Assembly: GCA_025929855.1 (NCBI GenBank)
Contig: JAICPK010000017.1
Coordinates: forward strand, 1 to 11,680
DNA length: 11,680 nucleotides
Direction: 5' to 3'
From: Nitrososphaera sp.
GTDB lineage: Archaea > Thermoproteota > Nitrososphaeria > Nitrososphaerales > Nitrososphaeraceae
Shown here: in pieces, positions 1-6,672 of the stretch
How the letters are laid out: every line of letters starts with the position of its first letter
How positions within the stretch are numbered: position 1 is the stretch's first letter
Position numbers and translations under genes: made by a program
Notes under the pieces: model-generated
Database searches by the model: none
What the model saw: the letters and a program-made list of their open reading frames with translations, nothing else
What the model was told of the DNA's origin: nothing

Positions 1-186
1 GCTTCCCTTGGGGTATACAACGAGGTCATGCAGCAAGACTGCAGGAAGCAATATGTCCATATTGGTGCCTTCGCGCCGGCCTATTCGTTTGGCATTTTTA
101 TAGACACGCATGAGGTGGTGGAAGTCGTGCGCAGGGTCCCTGCCCTCTAGCATCCTCTCTACTTTTTTCTTGATCATCTCCTGCAT
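1..186 (-). CDS. HD-domain phosphohydrolase, N-terminal 62 residues (partial at window edge)
   Basis: A minus-strand reading frame starts with ATG at 184-186 and stays open to base 1, giving 62 residues of a longer protein. It shows the start of an HD metal-dependent phosphohydrolase fold of the YedJ-like kind: an HxxRV motif with H24 (AHDFHHLMRV, residues 19-28), then the alanine/glycine-rich helix and the hallmark LLHD (H53, D54). The later Asp ligand lies outside the window. Members hydrolyse phosphate esters, often of nucleotides, in the cytosol; the substrate cannot be told. An AT-rich TATA-like element at 209-217 is placed so that transcription would begin at or next to the ATG, which suggests a leaderless mRNA and supports this start. 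Confidence 0.8.
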   Translation of the reverse strand, partial: MQEMIKKKVERMLEGRDPAHDFHHLMRVYKNAKRIGRREGTNMDILLPAVLLHDLVVYPKGS

Positions 187-488
187 TATACTAATCGACT
201 CCCACTTGTTTATTAATGAAAGTGGCTAGTTTGGAGGGGCGCACTGAACCTTATCCTTTCTATCAAAGCTTTTACGGATTCAAAATGAACTTTCTAACAT
301 ATCGAAATCTGGCTATCCGAGAACCAGGTGAAAGCATGAAAGCACGATAGAGAGAATCTATCATACTAGACCTAATGAGAAAGTAAGTAACCCAAAGGAA
401 ATAATAGCTATATTTCACGCAAAATATCTAACTTATAGATAAGCAAACTCAAAGATCCCGGTATAACCTGCTCTGCTTATATCCTCCC
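187..488. other. Gene-free intergenic stretch with two short hairpins
   Basis: No convincing coding frame, tRNA or other RNA gene was found. It contains two short inverted repeats: GATAGA/TCTATC (346-351 and 357-362, 5-base loop) and TATCTA/TAGATA (425-430 and 436-441, 5-base loop). A wider pair, ATAAGCA/TGCTTAT (440-446 and 474-480), lies just past the stop of the zinc-ribbon gene ending at 489. These could shape the 3' end of that transcript, but they are short and AT-rich enough to occur by chance. Confidence 0.4.
209..217 (-). promoter_or_regulatory. TATA-like box of the HD phosphohydrolase gene
   Basis: Read on the minus strand this is ATTAATAAA, centred about 27 bases before the ATG at 186. 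That spacing fits an archaeal TATA box driving a leaderless transcript. It is a consensus match by eye only. Confidence 0.4.
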
Positions 489-653
489 TTAGGCGATATT
501 TGGCTCGGTTCTATCCTGCCAACAATTTAGGCAAAAGTTTCCTTCATCCTGGAAGATGAAAGCCTCTTGGTTACATATATCGCAATTTATCCTTTTTTCT
601 CTGGATGTTATGCTAATTGCCGCTGCATCTTTTTCAACATAGATGTCTAACAT
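489..653 (-). CDS. Small zinc-ribbon protein (54 aa, CxxC...CxxC)
   Basis: ATG at 651-653 and TAA at 489-491 encode 54 residues. The protein has two CxxC knuckles, C24-x2-C27 and C41-x2-C44, separated by 13 residues rich in acidic and aromatic side chains, and ends with a short tail starting WQDRTEP. This is the layout of a one-zinc ribbon; no catalytic domain is present. The ATG overlaps the stop of the preceding zinc-ribbon gene (shared bases 647-653, ATGTTAG), so the two are probably translated as a coupled pair. A role in nucleic-acid or protein binding is inferred from the fold only. Such tiny double-CxxC proteins are common in Thaumarchaeota and mostly uncharacterised. Confidence 0.7.
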   Translation of the reverse strand: MLDIYVEKDAAAISITSREKRINCDICNQEAFIFQDEGNFCLNCWQDRTEPNIA

Positions 654-847
654 TGGCTAGCCCTCCTTCTATTGTGCCGTCGCCTACTCTGGGCTCTTAG
701 TTGTCTATTGCAGCACGGACATCGAATAGTACCAGATTCAAAATACTTGGTACAATTTGTACAATACTTAAGGCCCAACGCGTACGGGCTAGGCGAGGGA
801 AAGCATGGATACGCCAATCTATCACATAGGTTTCTACACGGTGGCAT
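647..847 (-). CDS. Small zinc-ribbon protein with Arg-rich tail (43-66 aa)
   Basis: The frame runs from ATG at 845-847 to TAG at 647-649. The convincing part is the C-terminal 40 residues: YCTNC, then 10 residues, then CPCC, followed by a strongly basic tail with SRRRHNRRR. This is a double-knuckle zinc ribbon with an Arg-rich end that could contact nucleic acid. The first 23 residues are Pro/Cys-rich and look unlike a conserved domain, so the true start may be the in-frame TTG at 776-778, giving 43 residues that begin MGLKYCTNC. Its stop lies inside the first codons of the next zinc-ribbon gene, which marks a two-gene operon. Confidence 0.6.
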   Translation of the reverse strand: MPPCRNLCDRLAYPCFPSPSPYALGLKYCTNCTKYFESGTIRCPCCNRQLRAQSRRRHNRRRASQC

Positions 848-869
848 TGCTTAGAACCTGAAAAGTTCC

Positions 870-968
870 TGCTATAACGTAGCTAGCACGAAAGGGGGGA
901 GGGAGGAAAGAACATGTTATGTCACGTGATTACATATAAAATATGAAGAAAATTGCTATAACATAGCT
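870..968. repeat. Short direct repeat TGCTATAACrTAGCT
   Basis: The 15-mer at 870-884 recurs at 954-968 with one change (G to A at its tenth base), 84 bases apart, flanking the promoter-like region of the zinc-ribbon pair. It could be a regulatory site or the trace of a small duplication; two copies are too few to decide. Confidence 0.4.
922..943 (-). promoter_or_regulatory. Probable promoter/operator of the zinc-ribbon pair
   Basis: On the minus strand a TATA-like TTTTATATG covers about 933-943, upstream of the ATG at 847. Just downstream of it, where transcription should begin, sits a perfect 8-base palindrome TCACGTGA (922-929). That is a plausible repressor site, but nothing in the window names a cognate regulator. 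Confidence 0.3.
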
Positions 969-1023
969 CAATCATCTTATAAGATTGTGGGCTAATACCG
1001 TCAAGCATGTGCTGTTTTAATCG

Positions 1024-1032
1024 TTAATATAT
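1024..1032 (+). promoter_or_regulatory. TATA-like box of the stand-alone Cys-module gene
   Basis: TTAATATAT on the plus strand, which would place the transcription start near 1055 and give a leader of about 20 bases before the TTG at 1076. Consensus match by eye. Confidence 0.35.
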
Positions 1033-1075
1033 CGCATCTTAGCTTCTTTCGATGACTGTTGGTTGAATTCATAGG

Positions 1076-1252
1076 TTGAAGAGCAAAGGACAACAAACAT
1101 GTGCTCTATGCGGTCGGGTCATCAGAGCAAGCACTATCAAGCAAAAAGTGGGTGGAACTTACTATATAGTTGATAAAGATGACTGTGCTATAATATTGAG
1201 GAAGCTATATAGTGTATATGGTAACGATTTTTGCATGATGCTCAAAGAGTAA
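1076..1252 (+). CDS. Stand-alone treble-clef-like Cys-rich protein (58 aa), paralogue of a module in the KaiC/cyclase protein
   Basis: The frame follows a stop at 1064-1066, its first usable start is TTG at 1076-1078, and it ends with TAA at 1250-1252. The product has 58 residues: CALCG (C9, C12), a Gly-containing hairpin, DKDDC (C37), a helix with LRKLYSVYG, and C53 near the end. The pattern closely follows the stretch of about 40 residues in the middle of the KaiC/cyclase-like protein (CALCGKPI, then FDSKEC, then YYRLENAYG). The two genes converge, with 32 bases between their stops. The fold is probably a zinc-binding treble clef/TRASH-like finger. Function unknown; an interaction with or competition against the fused module is inference. 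It is short enough to be missed by automatic gene callers. Confidence 0.7.
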   Translation: MKSKGQQTCALCGRVIRASTIKQKVGGTYYIVDKDDCAIILRKLYSVYGNDFCMMLKE

Positions 1253-1284
1253 TATCATAAAACGTTTTGATTGTCTATTCTAAT
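1253..1284. terminator. Convergent intergenic spacer with palindrome and T-rich ends
   Basis: The 32 bases between two convergent stops contain the perfect palindrome AAAACGTTTT (1259-1268), so each strand offers a T4 run. This may serve as a shared weak transcription stop for both genes; archaeal termination relies on T-rich tracts rather than strong hairpins. Confidence 0.3.
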
Positions 1285-2877
1285 TTATTGCTCATTATAA
1301 AAAACCTTGGCGGGAATTTGTGGGTTTCCAAAGTCACTAGAATAAGCCGAATACAATTTTATTTCTTGTCCGTGTTTTATCCTGTATTTGTTGGAAATCA
1401 GATTAATTATCTTGCGATACTCATCTTTTAATGAAATTAACTCTTCAGCTAATTTTTCTGCTACCAGTATGTGACCATTATCACCAGCATCCATTACCCT
1501 GCGAGCAATTATAATTCCTGGCCCCCATATGTTCTGTACATTATTGAGATCACTTACCGTAAATACGGGACCTGATCCTAATCCAATTCTTACTCCTAAT
1601 GAATCTGGGTTATATTCCTGTTCATTATATGCGCGTATCTTGTGATGAAGCTGAATGCTAAGTTCTAGCGGAGTTTCTGAGCTTGAGAGGAATCCAATTG
1701 CCATTCCATCACCTGACGGTAAAATGATCTTCTTGCCTGCGGATGTCTTTCTGAAAGAATCACAAGAATGAATGAGCTCATTTAGGATTTGAATTTTATG
1801 AACCTGATTTTTCACAGACAGAGTTGGATCCGAAAGACCGACTATATCAATGAAGAAAAAGCTTGCATGAAAAGCTTCGGAGGGCAATCCTGTATCTGAT
1901 ATCTTCGAACCATACGCGTTTTCCAGTCTGTAGTAAATCTCCATACATTCTTTACTATCAAATATAAGATCTGATTTAACCAATGGTGTGCCTATTATTG
2001 GCTTGCCACAAAGCGCGCAAGTGATTTCGTAGGGAGTTCTAAGAGATGAGTGCTGTGCTTTCCGAAAAATAATAGTGCCTTTGCTAGAGATTTTGAAAGT
2101 AGTCCATTTAGGATCATAATAAACTCCTTTCAAATGGCGCACTCTGATACTTCTAATTGCCATGTCGTTAGAATCTTCTTTTAACCTCATCTCGATAATG
2201 CCATCTACTATGGAACTCAGATTACTAACCATTCTCTGATCTACTGAGGAGCTAGTCAGTGTAAGAATCGCAGTTACATTCGAACCTTTCAAAATGTGCG
2301 TTAAGTCCATTACAAATTCTATTAACGTCTTCTCTCCAATCAAGAGTAGGGTGTGCGTCATTGAATCTATAACTAATCGCATTGGTCTCTCAGTACGGCC
2401 GACACCCTCTCCCTCTCTCCTGTGATTTGAGGAAACTGTCTGCATCTCATTTGTAGACGCAATTTCAATGCTACGTTTCAGAGCTGAAAGTATAGCATTT
2501 GATATCCTCTTTCCAGTAGCCGCTCTCTCATCATTATAGAGCAATGACTTATCATCACATGGATTGATAAATTCCATACGATCAAGAATATTCTTATCTT
2601 CTACATTAGAGAAGAGCGCGTTAAATTGCATCTTGCTCAAGTCCGTACTTATGAATATGCATTTGTCTCCTTTGAGCAACCCTTCTAACAGGAACTGTCT
2701 GCAGTACATTGTTTTGCCTACACCTGAAGGACCGGAGAGAAGCAAGATCTTTGAGCCTAAGCTTTGAAAGGGCAGATAAATTCCGGGTATTAATACACTA
2801 CTATTACTGCTGTTGGTATTGGTATAGTTTTGAGCATCATTCAAATTATTGCCAAAACTTGACAACCGATATACCAC
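1285..2877 (-). CDS. KaiC-like ATPase fused to Cys finger and class III nucleotide-cyclase-like domain (530 aa)
   Basis: Start is GTG at 2875-2877; no other start lies ahead of the P-loop. Residues 30-275 form a single KaiC/RecA-type ATPase domain with Walker A GPSGVGKT (49-56) and a Walker B strand LVIDS (D171). The tandem Glu pair that KaiC carries after strand 2 is replaced by STDLS around 77-81. Residues 141-165 are a low-complexity insert. Residues 284-325 are a Cys finger (C287, C290, C311). Residues 337-515 match class III cyclases: FIDIVG (metal Asp D344), SGDGM (metal Asp D390), VRIGLGSGPV and NIWG. Both metal Asp residues and R460 are kept, but the usual transition-state Asn and the purine-selecting Lys and Asp look replaced, so cyclase activity is doubtful. 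KaiC-like ATPases of archaea are proposed signalling hubs. Expected to be cytosolic and to act with the ParA-like ATPase encoded 3 bases upstream. Confidence 0.85.
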   Translation of the reverse strand: MVYRLSSFGNNLNDAQNYTNTNSSNSSVLIPGIYLPFQSLGSKILLLSGPSGVGKTMYCRQFLLEGLLKGDKCIFISTDLSKMQFNALFSNVEDKNILDRMEFINPCDDKSLLYNDERAATGKRISNAILSALKRSIEIASTNEMQTVSSNHRREGEGVGRTERPMRLVIDSMTHTLLLIGEKTLIEFVMDLTHILKGSNVTAILTLTSSSVDQRMVSNLSSIVDGIIEMRLKEDSNDMAIRSIRVRHLKGVYYDPKWTTFKISSKGTIIFRKAQHSSLRTPYEITCALCGKPIIGTPLVKSDLIFDSKECMEIYYRLENAYGSKISDTGLPSEAFHASFFFIDIVGLSDPTLSVKNQVHKIQILNELIHSCDSFRKTSAGKKIILPSGDGMAIGFLSSSETPLELSIQLHHKIRAYNEQEYNPDSLGVRIGLGSGPVFTVSDLNNVQNIWGPGIIIARRVMDAGDNGHILVAEKLAEELISLKDEYRKIINLISNKYRIKHGQEIKLYSAYSSDFGNPQIPAKVFYNEQ

Positions 2878-2880
2878 GCT

Positions 2881-3789
2881 CTAAACTACTATCTGCCGTG
2901 TCATGGCAAGCTGTTCAAGCTGTTTTGCGAAAGGATGATCTGGATGTTGCAGCACCGTTAGGAATTCTTTTTTCTGGAACTGGATATCGCAATAGCAAGG
3001 GATAGCAGATATCAAATCCATCTTGGTTTGATCAGAAAGAAAAGTATTGGAACCAAGTTCATTCTGAAATGTTTGTATTTCTATGGTAGTCCCTTCTTTT
3101 TCTTCTGCTGCTGGTACACCGCTAGTACTCTTATTTGTAGACTGGGAGCCAAGAAGATATGTCCTTGGAATACAATAACCAGAGACTAAATTTAAAAGAA
3201 GAAAGGATTTTGATCCAAACTTTGTAAATGAGCCATAGATATCATTTGCCATTTTTATAGTGCCTTCAATATCAAGATCCCCAAACTTGAGTGTGAGGAA
3301 TAGTACGTCTGCAACGGCTAGCGAGTTAATGGACCAATACCTGATACCTGGGCTTGTATCTAGGATAACATAATCGGATTCATAATCTGAGATTAAATCT
3401 TCTCGTAATTGAACAAACCTTCTGAGAAGCTGTATATTGGCATTGGCAGTCTTGATGCTCCCTTCTAATTTGTAAATTTCATCCTTTTGGGGGTTTGAAA
3501 AACCAACCAACAACCTTCCTATCTTCTTAGTTTTATCAGATGCAGATCTGGTTAGAGTAGATGTCATGTCGACCATTATTTCATTCAGGTCAGAATTTTC
3601 AAACAAGAGATCGTTTATCCACTTTTTTGGAGAATAATCAAAGTAGGCATGAAGGCTAGGCGCATAAACGTCAAGATCGAGCAAGGATACATTGTATCCT
3701 TTGAGTGATAGCATGGCGGCTAGGTTACATGCTATTGTTGTTTTGCCAGTGCCGCCCTTATATGAGTGGAAGGCAATACATCGGGGCAT
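2881..3789 (-). CDS. MinD/ParA-family P-loop ATPase (302 aa)
   Basis: ATG at 3787-3789 starts directly into strand 1. Residues 10-18 carry the deviant Walker A YKGGTGKTT with the signature Lys K11, followed by LLDLDVYAPS (switch I; D38, D40) and YVILDTSPG (D144, Walker B/switch II). All are diagnostic of ParA/MinD ATPases, which dimerise on ATP and position DNA, proteins or membrane complexes. The C-terminal third has the usual IPC... and HPFAKQLEQLA elements; no clear membrane-targeting amphipathic helix was seen. Residues 214-239 are a Ser/Thr/Glu-rich insert. No ParB-like partner or centromere-like repeats are nearby, which argues against plasmid partition. The stop is 3 bases before the GTG of the KaiC/cyclase-like gene, so the pair is an operon and that protein is the likely partner. 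Confidence 0.9.
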   Translation of the reverse strand: MPRCIAFHSYKGGTGKTTIACNLAAMLSLKGYNVSLLDLDVYAPSLHAYFDYSPKKWINDLLFENSDLNEIMVDMTSTLTRSASDKTKKIGRLLVGFSNPQKDEIYKLEGSIKTANANIQLLRRFVQLREDLISDYESDYVILDTSPGIRYWSINSLAVADVLFLTLKFGDLDIEGTIKMANDIYGSFTKFGSKSFLLLNLVSGYCIPRTYLLGSQSTNKSTSGVPAAEEKEGTTIEIQTFQNELGSNTFLSDQTKMDLISAIPCYCDIQFQKKEFLTVLQHPDHPFAKQLEQLAMTRQIVV

Positions 3790-4190
3790 ATCTTATGGGT
3801 ATAACTCTTTAGAGAGACCTATTTAGGAATTGCCTCTATTAATCTTGGCTAAACCTAGGATAATAAAGTAAGAGCTCTTGTCTATTGCTAGTGACATTAA
3901 CAAATGCGCACCGAGATCTGGTGTACTAATAATACAAACCAATCCGAAAAAAGTTTGTTAACTGCGGTACTCCTTCACTTGCTGCCTCCGTAATTACACG
4001 AATAGAAATTTAAAGTTTGGATTTCTGCATACTCAGATTTTTCTGTATGACGATATGCGTGTATATATTATTAGGATCACGAGCATAAACTAGCCAAGTA
4101 CATTTTCTAAATAGCTCTTACTGAGCGCAACCAGATAGTAAAAGCCCGAGAGGCTTTAGATATTTACCTTTATTATTATTATAATAATAA
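3790..4190. other. Gene-free stretch holding the ParA promoter and the 3' end of the permease transcript
   Basis: No coding frame or RNA gene was recognised. The right end holds the permease 3' hairpin and an AT-only inverted repeat (4170-4179 and 4181-4190). The left end must hold the promoter of the ParA-like gene: on the minus strand, CTTTATTA at 3861-3868 or CCTAAATAGG at 3818-3827 are possible TATA elements, and I cannot choose between them. An inverted repeat ACAAAC/GTTTGT (3934-3939 and 3953-3958) with a T6 run on the minus strand lies between. Confidence 0.4.
4141..4157 (-). terminator. Possible transcription terminator of the permease gene
   Basis: On the minus strand, about 34 bases after the permease stop, AAAGCC pairs with GGCTTT across a 5-base loop (6-bp stem) and is followed by a short T run. 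This is modest as a hairpin, but its place and tail fit a 3' end. Confidence 0.4.
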
Positions 4191-6548
4191 TCATTTGAAA
4201 ATCCTCATGATTGCGGATTTAGCTCTATGCACGCCAGGTATGGTAAAGTCCCTGGCTATTATTACAGGGCAGTTGAACTGATCCAGCAGAGCCAAAAAGT
4301 CAGGGTTCTGGAACACTGAATAGCCACCTACTGTGGCACCCAATATGACAATGTCAGGTTGGAACACGCTGACGGCTGCAAGCACGCTATCGGCAGCAGC
4401 TGGGCTCCCTTCAGGCAGTTTTACCTCTTTTAGGCTGACACCTAGCATGCTCAAGTAGTCCTGCTGCATTGCGACACTACTGCTCTTGTGATTGTGGCTA
4501 CTACCCCCTCCTCTGACAAGAGAGATCAGTCCTACTTTGAATATACCAGAATGCTCTAGCCAGCTCGTAGCTTTTAGCAAGACATCTGAGTGGTTGCCCC
4601 CATCATAGATTGTCACCATGCTCCTTTTCTCTACATCTGCAATTGCTTCCGGCCTCCTCATATCCATGCCAAAGTGCTTCTGCTTTGAGTCTAGCTCAAG
4701 CGTGTCATTCTCTGCCTTTATTGCAAGCACCTTGCAGGTCATCAGGGTTGAAAGTTTCCTATCGTGGCGAAGTGTTTCAAAATCGGTGACAAGCAGGTCA
4801 ATACTCTGCTCTTCAATGGTTGCAAGAATTGCTTCAGTTGATTCATGTGAAACCCTCACAAGGTAGTGTGTTGGTATATTCTCACTGTCTAATATTTTTT
4901 CCAGAGGTTCAAAGGATCGCTTGGCAGTATCAGCAAATGCTACGCCAGCAGAAAGGGGCGTCTGATGAGGAACAGTTATGACTCGAAGTATATTTACCTC
5001 GCCTCCTGTCTCTTTCGCTACTCTTATTGCATATTTCAAGAGCCTATCAGGGTCTTCCGGCGTATATGGGATCAGAATGCGGAAGTCCTGCCGGTTTAGG
5101 TCTCCTTCAGATGTCACTATGGGCGCATAGTGCTGTATCTCCTGCTTGAAAGTGTACATCCTATAGAGCACAAAGCCCACCAATATCCATAGTATGGTTA
5201 TGCCCCAGCTGAGCGGTTGGGTGACAAGCAGGTAGAGCGCAAGCCCCAACTTTAGGAAAATGCCGGCAATGGGTATCACGGGGAAGAAGGGTGTCTTGAA
5301 CCCGTACGATAACCTGTTGCCATATATCCTCCTTATGGTGATAGCTGCAATGTTAACTTGCGTGAAGAGGAGAAGGAAGATTACACCTGCTGCCACTGCA
5401 ATATCTGCAAGCGGCAGCGCGTATGCCATAAAAGCCATAATTATTCCCGAAATTATTATCGCAATATGAGGTGTTCTGTTTACTGGGTGAATGGAGCTGA
5501 GCTTGTGGGGAAGGTTGTAGTGCCGACCCATCGCAAATGCCACTCTAGCTGAAGAAAATGTAGTAGCATTAAGCGCAGCCAACGTTGAGACCATTCCGCC
5601 GCCGAGCACTATCAAGGCACCATAGGGCAAGAATATCTCAGCGGCCTTCATGATGCCAAGCTCGCCGCCTTCGCCTATGAATCTCCATGCAGTGATCCCT
5701 TCTGGTGAAATTGCACCTATCGATACAAAAGCTACTAGGCAATAGAGCGTGACTACTATTGCAAGCGAGATAAAGATCGCTCTTGGTATGTTTCGTTTTG
5801 GGTTTTTCACTTCCTCTCCTGTCTGGACAATGATCTCGTAACCTTCAAAAGCGATGAAAGTAAGACCCATTGCTGCAACCAAGCCTGTTATACCGGTTGG
5901 CATAAAGTCAGCAAAGTTGGCTGTCGAGTTAGGGTTGTTATGCATCATCCAGAAGCCAGCAACTATCAGACAAAGGATAGTGCCAAGCTGTACAATAGTG
6001 ACAATAGTGCCGGTCTTGCCTGTTTCGGAGGTTCCCTTGATGTTGATGTATGTAAATGCTGCGATGGAGGCCATGGCTATAAGCTTATCAAATGGAATGA
6101 CTCCAAACAACGGCTGGTCAGATAATATGCCAGCCACGTTTGGGCCAAGCAGCTGGTACAAGAATGCCCCAAAGCCGACGGCATAAAGGCTTCCTGCTAT
6201 GATGTGCGCAAACCATGCCATCCAGCCGCTGATAAACGCATTTGGTCGTGGCAGTCCTTCTCTTATCCACAGATACCCTCCTCCTGCTTCTGGCATCGCC
6301 GACCCAAGTTCTGCGTATGCCATTGCCGTAAACAGCGTAATAATGGCATTGATGATGAATGCTAGTATGACTGCGCTGCCTGCTAAACCAATTGCTGGCC
6401 CAGTCAGTACGAAGATTGCGCCTCCAATCATGCCTGCTATGCCAACCATCACGATGTCCATAAGGCTCAGAGTACGTACAAGCTGGTGTTGGTGGTGTTG
6501 ATGCTCTCCAGACGGACCACGAGATTCTGGGCCTGTAGAGGCCGACAA
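4191..6548 (-). CDS. APC-family amino-acid permease with two C-terminal UspA-like domains (785 aa)
   Basis: Residues 28-465 are a 12-helix APC-superfamily transporter: the helix-1 Gly motif IGGAIFVLTG (41-50), AYAELGSAMPEAGGGY (77-92), and the diagnostic helix-6/7 segment FIAFEGYE...EEVKNPKRNIPRA (231-257). Such carriers take up amino acids or amines with a cation. Residues 488-612 and 643-767 resemble two UspA folds, which in these fusions are cytosolic and thought to sense nucleotides. Neither retains a clear G-2x-G-9x-G(S/T) ATP motif, so ATP binding is uncertain. The start is TTG at 6546-6548, since a stop lies upstream and no ATG precedes helix 1; it gives a His/Gln-rich cytosolic tip (EHQHHQHQ). 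No partner gene is linked. The gene diverges from the kinase-like gene, with its own TATA-like box. Substrate unknown. Confidence 0.92.
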   Translation of the reverse strand: MSASTGPESRGPSGEHQHHQHQLVRTLSLMDIVMVGIAGMIGGAIFVLTGPAIGLAGSAVILAFIINAIITLFTAMAYAELGSAMPEAGGGYLWIREGLPRPNAFISGWMAWFAHIIAGSLYAVGFGAFLYQLLGPNVAGILSDQPLFGVIPFDKLIAMASIAAFTYINIKGTSETGKTGTIVTIVQLGTILCLIVAGFWMMHNNPNSTANFADFMPTGITGLVAAMGLTFIAFEGYEIIVQTGEEVKNPKRNIPRAIFISLAIVVTLYCLVAFVSIGAISPEGITAWRFIGEGGELGIMKAAEIFLPYGALIVLGGGMVSTLAALNATTFSSARVAFAMGRHYNLPHKLSSIHPVNRTPHIAIIISGIIMAFMAYALPLADIAVAAGVIFLLLFTQVNIAAITIRRIYGNRLSYGFKTPFFPVIPIAGIFLKLGLALYLLVTQPLSWGITILWILVGFVLYRMYTFKQEIQHYAPIVTSEGDLNRQDFRILIPYTPEDPDRLLKYAIRVAKETGGEVNILRVITVPHQTPLSAGVAFADTAKRSFEPLEKILDSENIPTHYLVRVSHESTEAILATIEEQSIDLLVTDFETLRHDRKLSTLMTCKVLAIKAENDTLELDSKQKHFGMDMRRPEAIADVEKRSMVTIYDGGNHSDVLLKATSWLEHSGIFKVGLISLVRGGGSSHNHKSSSVAMQQDYLSMLGVSLKEVKLPEGSPAAADSVLAAVSVFQPDIVILGATVGGYSVFQNPDFLALLDQFNCPVIIARDFTIPGVHRAKSAIMRIFK

Positions 6549-6575
6549 ATTTAGCGGTAAAACGATCTAATAGAG

Positions 6576-6583
6576 AAATAAAC
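6576..6583 (-). promoter_or_regulatory. TATA-like box of the permease gene
   Basis: GTTTATTT on the minus strand, about 31 bases before the TTG start, which implies a leader of only a few bases. Confidence 0.4.
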
Positions 6584-6662
6584 GTTTAGAATTTTTGATA
6601 GCGTCATTAACTGCTCAGATATGGAAAAACTATTTTGACCAACTCGCGCAGTAATAGGCAAA

Positions 6663-6666
6663 GGAG
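6663..6666 (+). promoter_or_regulatory. Shine-Dalgarno site (GGAG) of the polynucleotide kinase-like gene
   Basis: AAAGGAGAGAGAG lies directly before the ATG at 6673, with GGAG ending 6 bases from it. This is a clear ribosome site and it fixes this start. It contrasts with the likely leaderless neighbours. Confidence 0.6.
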
Positions 6667-6672
6667 AGAGAG

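Noticed and set aside
187-488. A tRNA or other structured RNA gene in the gene-free left stretch
   Set aside because: No T-arm, anticodon arm or long stem could be assembled; only isolated 6-7 bp inverted repeats are present.
672-854. A 60-codon plus-strand frame opposite the zinc-ribbon gene
   Set aside because: It has no recognisable domain, while the opposite strand has paired CxxC motifs and a coupled neighbour.
1285-2877. A circadian clock KaiC
   Set aside because: It has one ATPase domain, lacks the paired catalytic Glu, and no KaiA or KaiB gene is near; it is a KaiC-like signalling ATPase instead.
2564-3005. Plus-strand frames opposite the KaiC-like and ParA-like genes
   Set aside because: Their translations lack domain features and mirror the long, motif-bearing minus-strand genes.
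2881-3789. A plasmid partition ParA marking a mobile element
   Set aside because: There is no ParB-like gene, iteron, origin, integrase or transposase in the window, and the surroundings are housekeeping genes.
4170-4190. AT-only palindrome of TTA/TAA triplets read as a strong terminator
   Set aside because: It is simple-sequence ATT repeats with only A-T pairs and touches the permease stop; the AAAGCC/GGCTTT hairpin further on is the better candidate.
4618-6501. Several plus-strand frames of 61-110 codons within the permease gene
   Set aside because: They are shadows of a 785-residue gene with clear APC and UspA features.
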